Shown: positions 35,501 through 46,021, numbered from the stretch's first letter. The stretch is 64,000 nucleotides of DNA from Tetragonia tetragonoides (GCA_038025085.1 CM076139.1:43566807-43630806), one strand, 5' to 3'. Numbers and translations: made by a program. The notes: a model not told the origin generated them from the sequence alone.

Positions 35501-35947
35501 ATGGCTTCACCTAGTGATAAGAAGAAAATGGCAAAAATCAACGTAGAGGAGATAGAAGGATTTGATGACCTTCTAACACAACATATCTTCCCAAAGTGCG
35601 ACAAATTGACACTATGGAAGACGACTTGTTCATCAAAAAGACTGAAGTTGTTGGTTTGGGAATCTCGAGCTCTATCCCCTTTCAAGATGACAGAATTTGA
35701 TGAAGTTCTGACACGCCATGTCTTAACAAAACTTAACGATGATGACCTGAGAAGCGTTTCTAAGATAAATAAAAAATGGTCTATGCTAGCTTGGCGCAGC
35801 AGATCAATCAAAGCCAACAGAGCTACGACTGACAGACGAGCACTTGAAGTCGGTCAAAGAATTGAAGCTCAAGCTGCTAATGTAGTTTCAACTGCTGCTG
35901 TTGATTCAAACGAGCAAGAGTCCAACAACCTAGAGGGCATTGCCTAA
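35501..35947 (+). CDS. Protein with two F-box-like repeats
   Basis: An intact 148-residue frame from ATG to TAA. Residues about 15-48 (IEGFDDLLTQHIFPKCDK then LTLWKTTCSSKRLKLLVWES) and 59-92 (EFDEVLTRHVLTKLNDDDLR then SVSKINKKWSMLAWRS) are tandem copies of one F-box-like helical motif: an L/V-L-x-H start, a D-x-L-x-x-x-S/C turn and a W near the end. F-boxes bind Skp1 in SCF ligases, so two in a row with no substrate domain is odd. A leader exon (about 34900-34997) joined across a 491-bp intron (donor GTATGT, acceptor CATTACAG at 35488) is predicted. The C terminus is acidic and Ala-rich. It lies in TGAAT-repeat DNA between transposon genes and may be captured cargo. Function is not known. Confidence 0.6.
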   Translation: MASPSDKKKMAKINVEEIEGFDDLLTQHIFPKCDKLTLWKTTCSSKRLKLLVWESRALSPFKMTEFDEVLTRHVLTKLNDDDLRSVSKINKKWSMLAWRSRSIKANRATTDRRALEVGQRIEAQAANVVSTAAVDSNEQESNNLEGIA

Positions 35948-36189
35948 AGGGATAGAAATTTAAAAACCTTTAGGAAAGCTTAAGTTAGGGTTACATATAA
36001 AAGGTTGACTTTTGCTTGTATCTGTGTTTACTTTTGCTTGGTATGCGTATAAGGGGTGAACCTTGTATAGGAATGTCACTTTTTCATCAATGTACTTATG
36101 CATCAACCTTGAAACCAATGCTTTCTGAAATGCTGCTATAAATGAATGATATATTTTGTAAGTTTATTATGAATATTGCTTTATATCGA

Positions 36190-37420
36190 AAAATGAGTTA
36201 TGACTATTGATTTCATATATTGAATATATCCCATATACTACATGAATTCATAGAGAAACATTAATGAACTCATCACTCAAATGGATAAAATCTGCAATGA
36301 ATTCACACCAAAGTTTCAATGAATTCATCCCAAAAAATCAATGAATTCAACCCAAAAAAGGAATGAATTCAGAACAAAATGTGTGTTTTCCAAACTGTAT
36401 CAATAATGAAATCTCCATATCAAATGACAAAAAAAAAACTTTATCTCTAATCAAATGAATTCTGACAAAGGAAGAGTCAAGTGTTCTTTGGGGGAGTGAA
36501 ACCTGATGATCAAGCTGAAATACTAGCTATTAAAAAGATATGCTCAACGAAAATTACCAGTCAAATATCTCGGGGTTCCTCTCTCTATTAGAAGATTGAC
36601 TGTATCTCAATGTCATATCCTAGTGCACAATATGACAGCGAGACTTAGAGCACGCAGGACAGCTAGGCATCTTTCCTACATAGGAAGATTCCGATTAATC
36701 AAATCTGTTTTGTTTGGGGTTGAGGCAATTTGGACCCCACCATTTGTGTTACCTCACGGTTTTGATTTGGTTGCACTGTCCACCGGAGATGTATGACATG
36801 GGGACATGAGATAGAATGGATGCTGAAAAAGTGTAGGGGAAACTCTGTTCGAACAACAGATTTTAGAGCTCGGTTTGCTGAGGTTGTATACAACATCTGG
36901 ATTGATACCAAACTTTCAATGAATTCATACCAAAAGTTCAATGAATTCATACCAAAAGTTCAATGAATTCATACCAAAGTTTCAATAAATTTATAACAAA
37001 GTTTCAATGAATATCAAGTTTAATTTACAGATGTGTTTTCGAAAGAGTTGGATGACACCCCCAAAATCTTCTCCCAAGCCACATAGCCAACGCCATCAAT
37101 TTACAGATGTGTTTTCGGCAGAGTTGGATCACACACACCCCTCCCCCCCCCCCAATACAAAATGAATTCATAGAGAAACTTTAATGAATTTAGGACTCAT
37201 ATAGATAAAAAAAAATCAAAACTTTATTACAATGAATTCTGAAACTTGATTTGATATACTCAATCTGATATACTGAATTTCTAACAAATACAAAATGAAT
37301 TCATACCAATATTTTAATGAATTCAAAACAAAAATGATTGTTTCCAAAACTGTATCGAAATGAAGAACAAAACATAACACTACAACCTCCAACCATATCA
37401 CTTATACCACCTCAATTCAA
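36190..37420. repeat. AATGAATTCA(T/C)ACCAAA minisatellite-like region
   Basis: Words such as AATGAATTCATACCAAA recur at 16-22-base spacing (for example 36907-37000) on both sides of a LINE fragment. The same word family occurs in the introns of the FAR1 and C48 pseudogenes. Confidence 0.8.
36480..36902 (+). pseudogene. LINE fragment with internal deletion
   Basis: Reading frames give KLPVKYLGVPLSIRRLTVSQ, then LSYIGRFRLIKSVLFGVEAI and WTPPFVLPHG, the segment downstream of the LINE RT catalytic motif. At about 36783 it jumps to WGHEIEWMLKKC and FAEVVYNIWI, which belong near the C terminus. The zf-RVT core is missing, so it is an internally deleted scrap embedded in AATGAATTCA repeats. The two parts share orientation. 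Confidence 0.75.
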
Positions 37421-39605
37421 CACAGAAAAGTAGTGAAAAACTACTAGCTAGGCTCTATAACTTCTATCTGCAACAACACATGTTCTAATCACCCTGAAGC
37501 AGCATCTTTTTGATATATAGTAGGAAGTACTACGCTTGTCCTGTGCTTGATGCGTAATGTGTTGCCATAAAACTTGATACACCTCCTTGTGGATGAACCA
37601 AATATCCTTCCCCAGCCATCTGATCAACAACATCCTGTATCCATGCAAAAAGTTAAGAAATTCCACTTTAGCACATAATCTAAGAAAAGCTTGAATAAAA
37701 ACATAGAAACATATAACAAAAATACCTTAACCGATTCTTGCACAACTTGCTTTGTATGCATCCTTGGCCTTTTCACTGCAGCACCTTTCCGTCCCCTTAT
37801 TGTCTTGCATATCTTATGTTCTGTGCTCATTCTCCTCGTGTTCCTTTCTCCAATAGCTCTCTTACCTTCAAGATTCCGTATTTTCTTACTTGCACATGTT
37901 GAATCTTCTTGATCATCACAGTTAATCGCAGCCCCAAATTCAGTTTGCCCATTGTCTCTTATTTTTTGAAATCCTTCTTCACAATATTCTCTTGCCTTCT
38001 TATTACAATCACTAACTGGCGTCAAGTTGCTAAACTTACGAATCATTTTTGTCCTCCAAATCAAAGCAGCAACCATATTATGCCCTGGCTTCCTTCCTAT
38101 TACCACAACATCATCAGCTTTCTTACACGCTTTCGTCCACCTGGGAAGGATGTACTGGTCTGGAATTCTCTTGACACACATAAGATTATAAATCCTCAAA
38201 ATATGATAACACAAAATGCCATTTTGAATGAAACTGTTGCAACTGCGTGAAGCAGTATGCACTTGAGGATCCACAACCACTTCATGTCGAAAAATGTCAG
38301 GATCTTCTCTCCACACATGATATATAAACTTCTCATCTACAACACCAGCGAATATTCGGCTGCAAGCTGCACCAGCCATGAACTGCTCTTCCAACATCCG
38401 ATATGCACTCATTGTATAAACCTCTCTTGCATGAACTAGCAAAGCCACATGATCAATGATCATCTCTGGCCTCCCATATTCGTTTGAGTGAACGAATTTA
38501 TTTTCATTGCTCCTCCAAGTATGAACGACATCACAAAATAGGGAATATAAGTCACATAAGCATGTTGTTTTTCTTAGCCTGTGGCAGATAGCATGGTTAG
38601 TTGATCCACATCGTTGCTATGACAAAATCCCAGCTGAAAGTTCTCTTTTGAAAAAGCAGGGCACCATTTCTCCCTGTTAGAATAGAATTTTTTCATCCAG
38701 GGGTGATCTGCACAGTTGTATCTCTCAATCAACCTAACAGGAATGAATTTTGCAAAAAAACAGGAATGAATGTCAGAATAATTTGCATTGAAAATTCATT
38801 AACTGATCAAACAAAAAGTCAATGAATACAACCAAAAAACTACATACCTTGTCCAATAAAAGTTGAATTTTGCAACTGTATCAACCCCTTTCATCAAGTG
38901 ATTAAACAAGTCAATGAATCCTGGTTGGCTCCTCAACCACTTTATCATGTCCCTTGAATTCTTTGTGATATGCCAAATGCAAAGCCTATGTTTTGAGGTC
39001 CGAAACTCTATTTTTATCGCACCTGCCATTGGTTTAGATTGATCAGTCATGATAGTCTTAGGAACAGGGTTGCCCATAGAGTGGAGGAACGTCTTGAACA
39101 ACCAAACAAATGACTCAGTTCTTTCATGAATCATAAACCCACAACCAAACATCACATTGTTGGTGTGGTTGTTGATTCAAATAAAAGGCCCACAAATCAT
39201 GCCATACTTGTTAGTACGATATGCAGTATCATGTATCACAAGATCACCAAACAACTCATAATCCAATCTCATTTGTTCATCAAGCCAAAAAAAAGCTACA
39301 AAGCCTTCCAGCATCATCACATTCAAAGTCAAAATAAAATTCCTTTTCATTTTGCTCCCTTCTCTTGAATATTTCAATGAGTGTGTTAGCATCACCACCA
39401 TCAAACCTCTTTGCATCATCTTGAGCTAATGCATTATATGCGTTATTGTTTGTAAAACCAACCATTGGAGATCCTCCAGACTCTTGCTTCAACAACCTTA
39501 TTGCATCAGCAATAGGTAACCCGCACTTCCTAAAAATTTTTAGAAAAACCAATTATTCCTTTGAAACACCTCTGTGAGATCTCATTAAATGTGCATATTG
39601 CTCAT

Positions 39606-40957
39606 TGATGAGTGCATAAATAGTGCTAATATTCATGTGTAGACCGCACGCATTTATCCTATGTTTACGTAAATTCTCTTATATTTTACTGATTTATGAG
39701 TAATTATATATGAGGATTACTACTTTGGTATTTTAGTGTTTTAGTTGTGATTTTAGGGTCGAATTTAACTCCATATGCAAAGGACTTAGGATTATCTTTG
39801 GATGCTCAACATAGTAAAAGAAAAACCAAGTTGTGAAGAGTATGAAGAAGAACATTGGATGCTTTTTGGAAGCATCAAGGCATTGAAGATTATTGAAGAA
39901 GAGAGTTACTAGTGCCTTAACTATTTTGAGAGTTACTTGGTGACTTATTGTTGATTAGGGGGTTACTTTGTGTAAACCGTCTAGGTTCGTTGTAATGTTT
40001 TCCTATAAATAGGCTCTCATCCTAACTCATAGGGGCATCCCATCTTAGACTATCTCTTTCCATAGTCTATTTTTCCTAGTCCACTTTACGCTTTCTAGAT
40101 TAGTGTAGTGGGAATAGAAATGTAGATTTTATGAGTTTTATTAGTTCGTTCTTCAAATTCAAGCGTTCTTCTATTTCTCTTTGGAGACTATAATTGAAGC
40201 TACTTGGTTTATTTCTTTATCTCTACTCTGTCTTTTCCCCTCTCTCCATGCTTCTTCTTTCAATTGCTTTATTTAGCTTAATTGATTTTAGCATGAATTT
40301 CATTACGTACTTAGCTATAATTGTAGAGATCATGAGTAGCTAATTTCTTTTGTCTAGGATTGATGTAACTTAATTAAATCCTATGATGCTAAATTAGATA
40401 AGTAGAAATTGCCATGTCATTAGAATTGTTGCACAATGTTTGATTGCAATCTTGTTGCGTATATTAGATGATTAAGTCAAACTCGAGAGAAGCTTCTTAG
40501 TTGTTGTAACTCAATCATTCATCAAGTTTGCCTAATCACGAGAGTAGTTTAGAATAACTTGGGACTATTGGAAAGGAAATTATATATACTTCATGCTCTT
40601 GATACTTTCTTAACTCCATGAGAATAGGTAGTTGAGAATTATATTGAGTATTCCTTTCTCGCTTCGAGAGAAGGTTTTAGGATTTATATTTCCGTCCTTG
40701 CAACATTCGACATGACATGCTAGTTGATACTTGTTTATCCACGTCTACGATCTTGGTTAAGTGAAATCAACCCTAGGTTCTTTTTCTTATTATTTTCTCT
40801 TATATTAGTGATTAGTTTATCTGTTTTAATCCAACAAACCAATTTGTGAATCGCTTAGCTTGTTAAATTTAAGAAAACTTAGTACTTGGAATCGATAGCT
40901 CCCTGTGGTTTGATATTTTATTACTTCGATACAACCCATATACTTGCGAGCCTATCA
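39606..40957 (+). mobile_element. Solo LTR, 1352 bp, perfect 5-bp TSD (TGATG..CTATCA)
   Basis: It starts TGATGAGTGCATAAATAG and ends TTGCGAGCCTATCA. The duplication CTCAT lies at 39601-39605 and 40958-40962. A TATA-like TTCCTATAAATAGG near 40001 indicates plus orientation. It splits the FAR1 pseudogene directly after HNHPLSH. Its ends resemble those of the solo LTR at 22771-24233, so both belong to related gypsy-type families. Confidence 0.92.
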
Positions 40958-41389
40958 CTCATGGGATAAAGGATGATTATGAATCATCACATGCTTAGTT
41001 ATTGTCCAAGTACCCTCTCTATCAACATCAAACTGAATATGAGCCTTGCATCCAATTCTTATAACTGATTTTGCATAACATCGATCACGTTTCTTTAACT
41101 CATCCTTAAACCCTTCTTTCTGGCAGCAAAACTGTCTCATCGAAACAGTATTATCAACCGTGCGTCTTATCTTACTCTTCCGAGTACTAAAACCCTTGCA
41201 CAATGCATAGTCGTTGTACCTTTCATAAGCCGCTTCCTCATTTTTCACAACTAAACCTAACAGTTAAGAAGTTTCAGCCTCTTTTACAATCATTCCAGAA
41301 CCACCTAAAAACATCGACATATTCATTTACAAAAACACTGAATAAAAGGCAAGAAACAACATTATGAATAGATAAATCATCAACTAAAA

Positions 41390-42180
41390 CACCATTTGAA
41401 TTCATTAACAATATGAATTCATTTCCAAACTTGAAAAAAGGAGAAAAACAGAACAATGAATTCAAGGAAATGAATTTTGAATTGTACAGTAAAGAAATTA
41501 ACAATATCAATTATAGAATCCAACAGGCAATAATTAACAATGGAGAATTCATTCATTGACATCTAAAATTCATTACCTACATAATGACAATTCATTGCCT
41601 AAAACACAAAAATTCATTAAATTAACAATTTGAATTTATTCCCTAATCAATGAATAGGAATGAATCAATACATCAACATTCATTTTTTAACCAACAGATC
41701 AATGAATTCATGTAAATGAATTTTCAATTGTACAGTAAGTAAACTAACAATATCAATTATAGAATCCAATAGGAATAAATGAATACAGGGATCCAAACTT
41801 GAATTAATAATTAACAAGGGAGAATTCATTCATTAACAACTAAAATTCATTATCTACATAATAACAATTCATTGCCTAAACACAAAAATCATTAACAATT
41901 TGAATTTATTCCCTAACCAATGAATAGGAATCAAAATCACTACAACAGAATTCATTTTTTAACCAACAGATCAATGAATGATTTTGAATTGTACAATAAA
42001 TTCATTACCTACTAATAACAATTCATTGCTTAAAACACAAAAATTCATTACCAAAAAACATATCACAAATTCAAACGCCTTACATTACACACAAACTATT
42101 AGAATTCATTGGCTAAAAGAACATTGTAGAAGAACAAAATTCATTTACTCTCAATTCAAAGTTCATTCATTGAATTGAAA
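41390..42180 (-). repeat. FAR1 intron 1 filled with AATGAATT/AATTCATT words
   Basis: Between the acceptor TGTTAG (about 41259) and the donor GGAAGAG/GTTTTT (about 42189) the intron consists largely of AATTCATT and AATGAATT words. It includes a roughly 300-bp duplicated block: CAATATCAATTATAGAATCCAA occurs at about 41500 and 41751, and AGAATTCATTCATT follows each. Confidence 0.8.
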
Positions 42181-42278
42181 AAAAAAACCTCTTCCTTGCA
42201 GCTCAACTTTTTCTTCTTTAACTGAAAATTGAAAGCGGATTCAACTGGAACAGATGAAAAATCTGGTTCGACATCCAT

Positions 42279-42763
42279 AATCTACAGAAAAAAAATCAAA
42301 TTTGCGATCAAACATCAAAAAACAAATTCGTAAAAAGCACAAAATCGCAAATCCAAAATCGCAAAGGAGAAAAACGAAAAAAGAAGGAGAAACTAGCCTT
42401 CAATGGAGCTCGAAATAGCAGCAGCTCGTCAATGGACAAAGAGGAGAGAGAAACAAAAGAGGAGAGAGGAATTTGAGCTCAACAATGGAGTTTTACTGAA
42501 AAGACCAGAGAGAAAACGAAAGAGGAGAGAGAAATTCAGTTATCTAGGTATTGGTAAAAAGAACAAACAAAAAAAAACGCGAATTTTTTACGAAACGGAG
42601 AAAAACGCGTTTCGAAATGTCACTTACCAAAAAGACGTCGTTTTGCGCGCGCCAGCTCCACCACTCTCCATGGAGCTGGGAGTATATTAAAATTTGGAAT
42701 TGACGCGAATACGCGAGTGCCCCATCGACTTGTCTCGCCCTATAAGAGACCAATACCTAAATT
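42279..42763 (-). promoter_or_regulatory. Probable promoter and leader of the FAR1 gene
   Basis: On the minus strand the DNA upstream of the FAR1 ATG has repeated TTTCTCTCTCCTC words and a CTGTAG acceptor just before ATTATGG, so the leader is probably spliced. At 42651-42692 it carries a palindromic AGCTCC...GGAGCT hairpin followed by GGGAGTATAT, related to the ends of the neighbouring TIR element. Confidence 0.4.
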
Positions 42764-43382
42764 ATACTCCCAACTCCACCAAGTTTCATGGAGCCTTCAC
42801 CCATCTCTCCTTCACCCATTCTCTCTCTCACCTCACTTTCTCTCTCCTCCCCCTTCCCCGATTGCCGGCGCCGCCCCTCTGCCACCATCACCGCCACACC
42901 CTCACCGCCCGGGCTACCGTCGTGGTCGGCGCCGGGCCGGAGACCATGACGGTGGCCCCCACCAGTCGACCCCACCCCTCCCCTTCTCTCTCCTCCCCTC
43001 ACCCCAAACCCGAAACCCTAACCCTAACCCTAACCCCTTTTTCTCTCTCCTCTTTCACCTCCGCCCCACCGCCGCCCCTCCACCCCCGCCGTGGCCACGA
43101 CGGAGGTCGACTCCGGCCGTCGACCTCAGTCGTGGCCTCCCCCAGCCACCACCTCCCCTCCCCCGCCCCTACAGGGAAATTAATAAAAAACCCCAAAAAA
43201 ATTCAAAAACCCCAAAAAATACTCGAAAATCCCAACAAACGAAAATCCTTGGTGTAAATGGGTTCAATTTGGGGTTGGTGAACCCTAGAAGGAAAAAATC
43301 CCCAAAAAAAAAAAAAAGAGGGCGTGTGAGTCTCACTCGCCTAGCTCCTAGCTCCACGAAACTCCGTAGAGTTAGGAGTATA
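42764..43382. mobile_element. TIR element, 619 bp, GC-rich interior
   Basis: The left end ATACTCCCAACTCC, continuing as AGTTTCATGGAG, matches the minus-strand right end ATACTCCTAACTC, continuing GAGTTTCGTGGAG: about 30 bases of inverted repeat. TA on both sides could be a 2-bp duplication. A third, related end stands at 42651-42692. The interior is CCACC/CTCTCTCC-rich and contains (CCCTAA)3 at about 43016. The ORFs here (42694-43385) are composition driven. It may have captured a gene's leader region. Confidence 0.7.
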
Positions 43383-44890
43383 TAGAAATTTGTGAAAAGA
43401 GACTGATTGGTGTTGTTTTGTGACTTCCCCTAAAAAAAAAAAAGGGTACACACTAAACAAATCCCAAAAAGAGGGGGGCATACTGAAGAGGGGCTTTGCT
43501 AAAGTCTAAACCCTTGCCAAAATTTAGTTGTATTGCTCTTGTTAACTGAGAAATTGTTTGGAACTCTTTTATGGCGGAATTACCGTAGAATGTCTCTCTC
43601 TTCCCTTGGCATTTCATTCTTTGCTTGCTGAGTTGCTGTTACGCCGGTGCCGGTGGTCTTTCTCTCCCTACATTAGCGGTTAGTTTCTCTCCCTATATAA
43701 CTTCCAAATTGTATTTCTCTAGAACAATGGAAAAGCAATGTGGGTCAAAATGTTACTATATGTTACAGTAATGATATTCAAAGTGTAATTAGAAACTCAA
43801 ATTGATCAAATAACGATAAATGGAGCTTGGAACTGTGACATTTTTCAAACTGTCATTCTCTCTTGTTTGATTAGAAAATAGTTGGTAATTTGTCATCTGA
43901 TTTCGGTTGGTACCCACTTTCATTTGTTTTGTTGGTATGATTTTAGGGTTCATAATTTGGGTTCCCATATGTCGTTACAGCTTCCTACTTTTGGAAATTA
44001 GCTATGGTTTTGTATAAAGTATGTAGCTTTTTTGAGTTGTGTTAATGTAGTGTTAATTTGGGATTATCGTCTCATACTATTTGGTATCATGGTTGTCTTT
44101 TGGGTTGATTGAGATATGAAGGAAAGGACTGTGACTTGCTGTTTGTACTTGAAATGAATTTGGCTAAAACTAATTTGGGATTTCGGCTTCAGTTTGGTAG
44201 TCGGAATTCGTAGGTGGGAATGGGAATTGGGGAGACATTTTTGGGGTTTGGGAGAGTGTTAGAATGAGAGATAAGGATTATTTTTGCCAACTTGCCTTAA
44301 AATGCAGAATTGCAGATCCAATTTCATATTGATGAGCAACTTGGTGATTCCCAATTCCAGACCCAACTATGAAGTTATATATGTAGGAAAGGGAAGCGTT
44401 TACTTCCAGTCCCAGTCTCATTTTGCAGTCAAATATTCTTATTCCTACCTTATAACTCCTACTTATACTGTGGGTGAGATGGGTAAGAGACTAATTGTTT
44501 ACCGGCCACGTAGGCGAGTGGATACGATTTTGTTTTTTGAACTTACTGGTGGACATGAGTAGGGTACAGGTATAAGAATTTCATGTGGTGGGTGCAAGGG
44601 AGGGCCTCCCCTACAATTGTCTCTCCTGATTGCCAGTTTTCCATCCATAGTGGCTCTACTTTAAACTGGTCTACCAAAGAAAATGATGCCAAAAACAAAG
44701 TAAACTCTGTGGTGTGTGCAAGGCTCATAATAAGTTGGGCAGCTTGCATTTGACCATAATTAAAATAAAGATGCATTCCTATATGGAGGGCTCGTGTTAC
44801 AATATCCTTATGTGTGTATTGGAAGATACTGATGATAAAATGATAATCCAAGGAAAAAAGCATCATTGACTTATGAATTTCATGTTAGGT
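43383..44890. other. Unassigned region
   Basis: No recognisable protein. A possible leader with a donor-like GCG/GTTAG occurs at about 43677 and could belong to the LSM8-like locus, but coding 5' exons of that gene are absent. A 92-codon ORF at 44284-44562 has no resemblance I can name. Confidence 0.35.
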
Positions 44891-44924
44891 AGTACCTTTG
44901 TATTATCTTTCGCTCTTTAAGGTG

Positions 44925-45206
44925 CCTGGTCCGTTTGCTAAGAAGATTGAGAAATTGATGAGAGATTTTTTGTGGTCTGGTAGCGACGAAGATAAAAGGG
45001 ATCATTTAGTTACCTGGGACATGGTATGTCGTCCTAAAGAAGAAGGGGGCCTGGGTATTGGGCGGCTGGTGACCATAAATGTGGCTTTTGTTGGTAAGTG
45101 GCTGTGGCGTTTTCCTTTGGAACATAATGCACTTTGGCATCACGTCATCAAGAGTAAATATGAGTTGTGTCAAATGGGTGGGATACTCAGGTGGTTGCAG
45201 GAGTAA
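44925..45206 (+). pseudogene. LINE fragment (region before zf-RVT)
   Basis: The open frame reads KKIEKLMRDFLWSGSDEDKR, DHLVTWDMVCRPKEEGGLGI and FVGKWLWRFPLEHNALWHHV, the characteristic plant LINE stretch between the RT catalytic core and the zf-RVT. It ends at 45206 in a stop, with nothing further recognisable. It is unrelated in frame and position to the other LINE pieces of the window. Confidence 0.8.
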
Positions 45207-46021
45207 CACATGCTTGTCCATGGAAGTTTATCTCTCAGCTCTTGATGTTACCGGCTTACCGCCTTTGATGACTCTCGCCTATTCGGTTATTGGTATTGCT
45301 GTGATGCTCTTACACTGCTGATATGCTATCCTTTTTCATCTTCTCCTTTTCCCCATTCCTCTCTTCTATTCTCCTTTTAGGAAATTTCCTTCTCTCCAAC
45401 TATGGACAAAAATCCTACTTAATTACTTTAAATCTTATAAACTGACATGGGAATTCTATTGGACTTTGACCGAATCCATGAAAAAAAGAGTTGAGTTTCC
45501 AGATTGAGCTGCAAACTCAAACTGCTTGCACCATTCCACCTTCTTTGGTGACTTACATCAGATAATCTAGAGAATAAATACATAGATGGACTTGAAAACA
45601 CTTCTATGAGTTCTCTCTGACAGTTTACATCATCCAGTGTCAGCTAAGTTAATTGTCAAATGGCCATGTCTTACTGGAAATGTCAGCAGGAATATTTGAT
45701 TTTCCATCTCCATCTCTATTATGCCTGTAGAAAATTATTTTACTTGATCAAGATTTGTTGAATTACTCGTTCATTTTAGCAGAAGCCTATTAGTCACTAC
45801 TCTGTTTCTGCCTGTTATAAAAGAGCCAAATATTAGGTGTTTGGTGTTCCGGTATGTTGTGATATCACTTTGCTGCTTTGACCTTAACCACATGTAATCG
45901 GATTATCACTTGCCCAGTTTTGAGCATGAATTTGATTGTTAAATGAATGAATGAAACATTCTGATGATGTCGGTCCTTGTTTGATTGTACTTGCCATGAT
46001 GTCATTTGCCATGAATTGCAG
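45207..46021. other. Intron-like or intergenic sequence
   Basis: No exons recognised. I looked specifically for the N-terminal Sm motif of LSM8 and did not see it. Confidence 0.4.

Larger units (their letters stand above)
37448..42278 (-). pseudogene. FAR1-type Mutator-like transposase pseudogene
   Basis: Exons on the minus strand: exon 1 from ATG 42278 (MDVEPDFSSVPVE) to a donor near 42190; the FAR1 DNA-binding domain (41255-40963, NEEAAYERYNDYALCKGF to HNHPLSH); a continuation after a solo LTR (39605-39290, LIEIFKRREQNEKEFYFDF); the MULE transposase (39420-38850; HDTAYRTNKYG and IMTDQSKPMAGA keep two catalytic Asp); then 38740-37700 with the SWIM zinc finger; and a C-terminal exon below 37640. 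Damage: a stop (KE* for KEQ) near 39552, a frameshift in the A-run at about 39290, a stop just before QRCGSTNHA where QRSESTNHA is usual, so the third catalytic residue Glu is Gly (38607-38605), and the SWIM first Cys is Arg (RSC for CSC). FAR1 proteins descend from Mutator transposases. The intact domain order here argues for a transposon copy, not a host FRS gene. Confidence 0.85.

Noticed and set aside
36596..36796. Separate small protein gene
   Set aside because: The peptide is a LINE polymerase segment (LSYIGRFRLIKSVLF) and belongs to a decayed LINE.
42694..43385. Overlapping Pro/His/Ser-rich ORFs of 187 and 222 codons
   Set aside because: GC- and CCT-rich low-complexity sequence inside a TIR element, open in several frames at once.
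44284..44562. 92-codon ORF as a gene
   Set aside because: No splice context, family or conserved motif visible.
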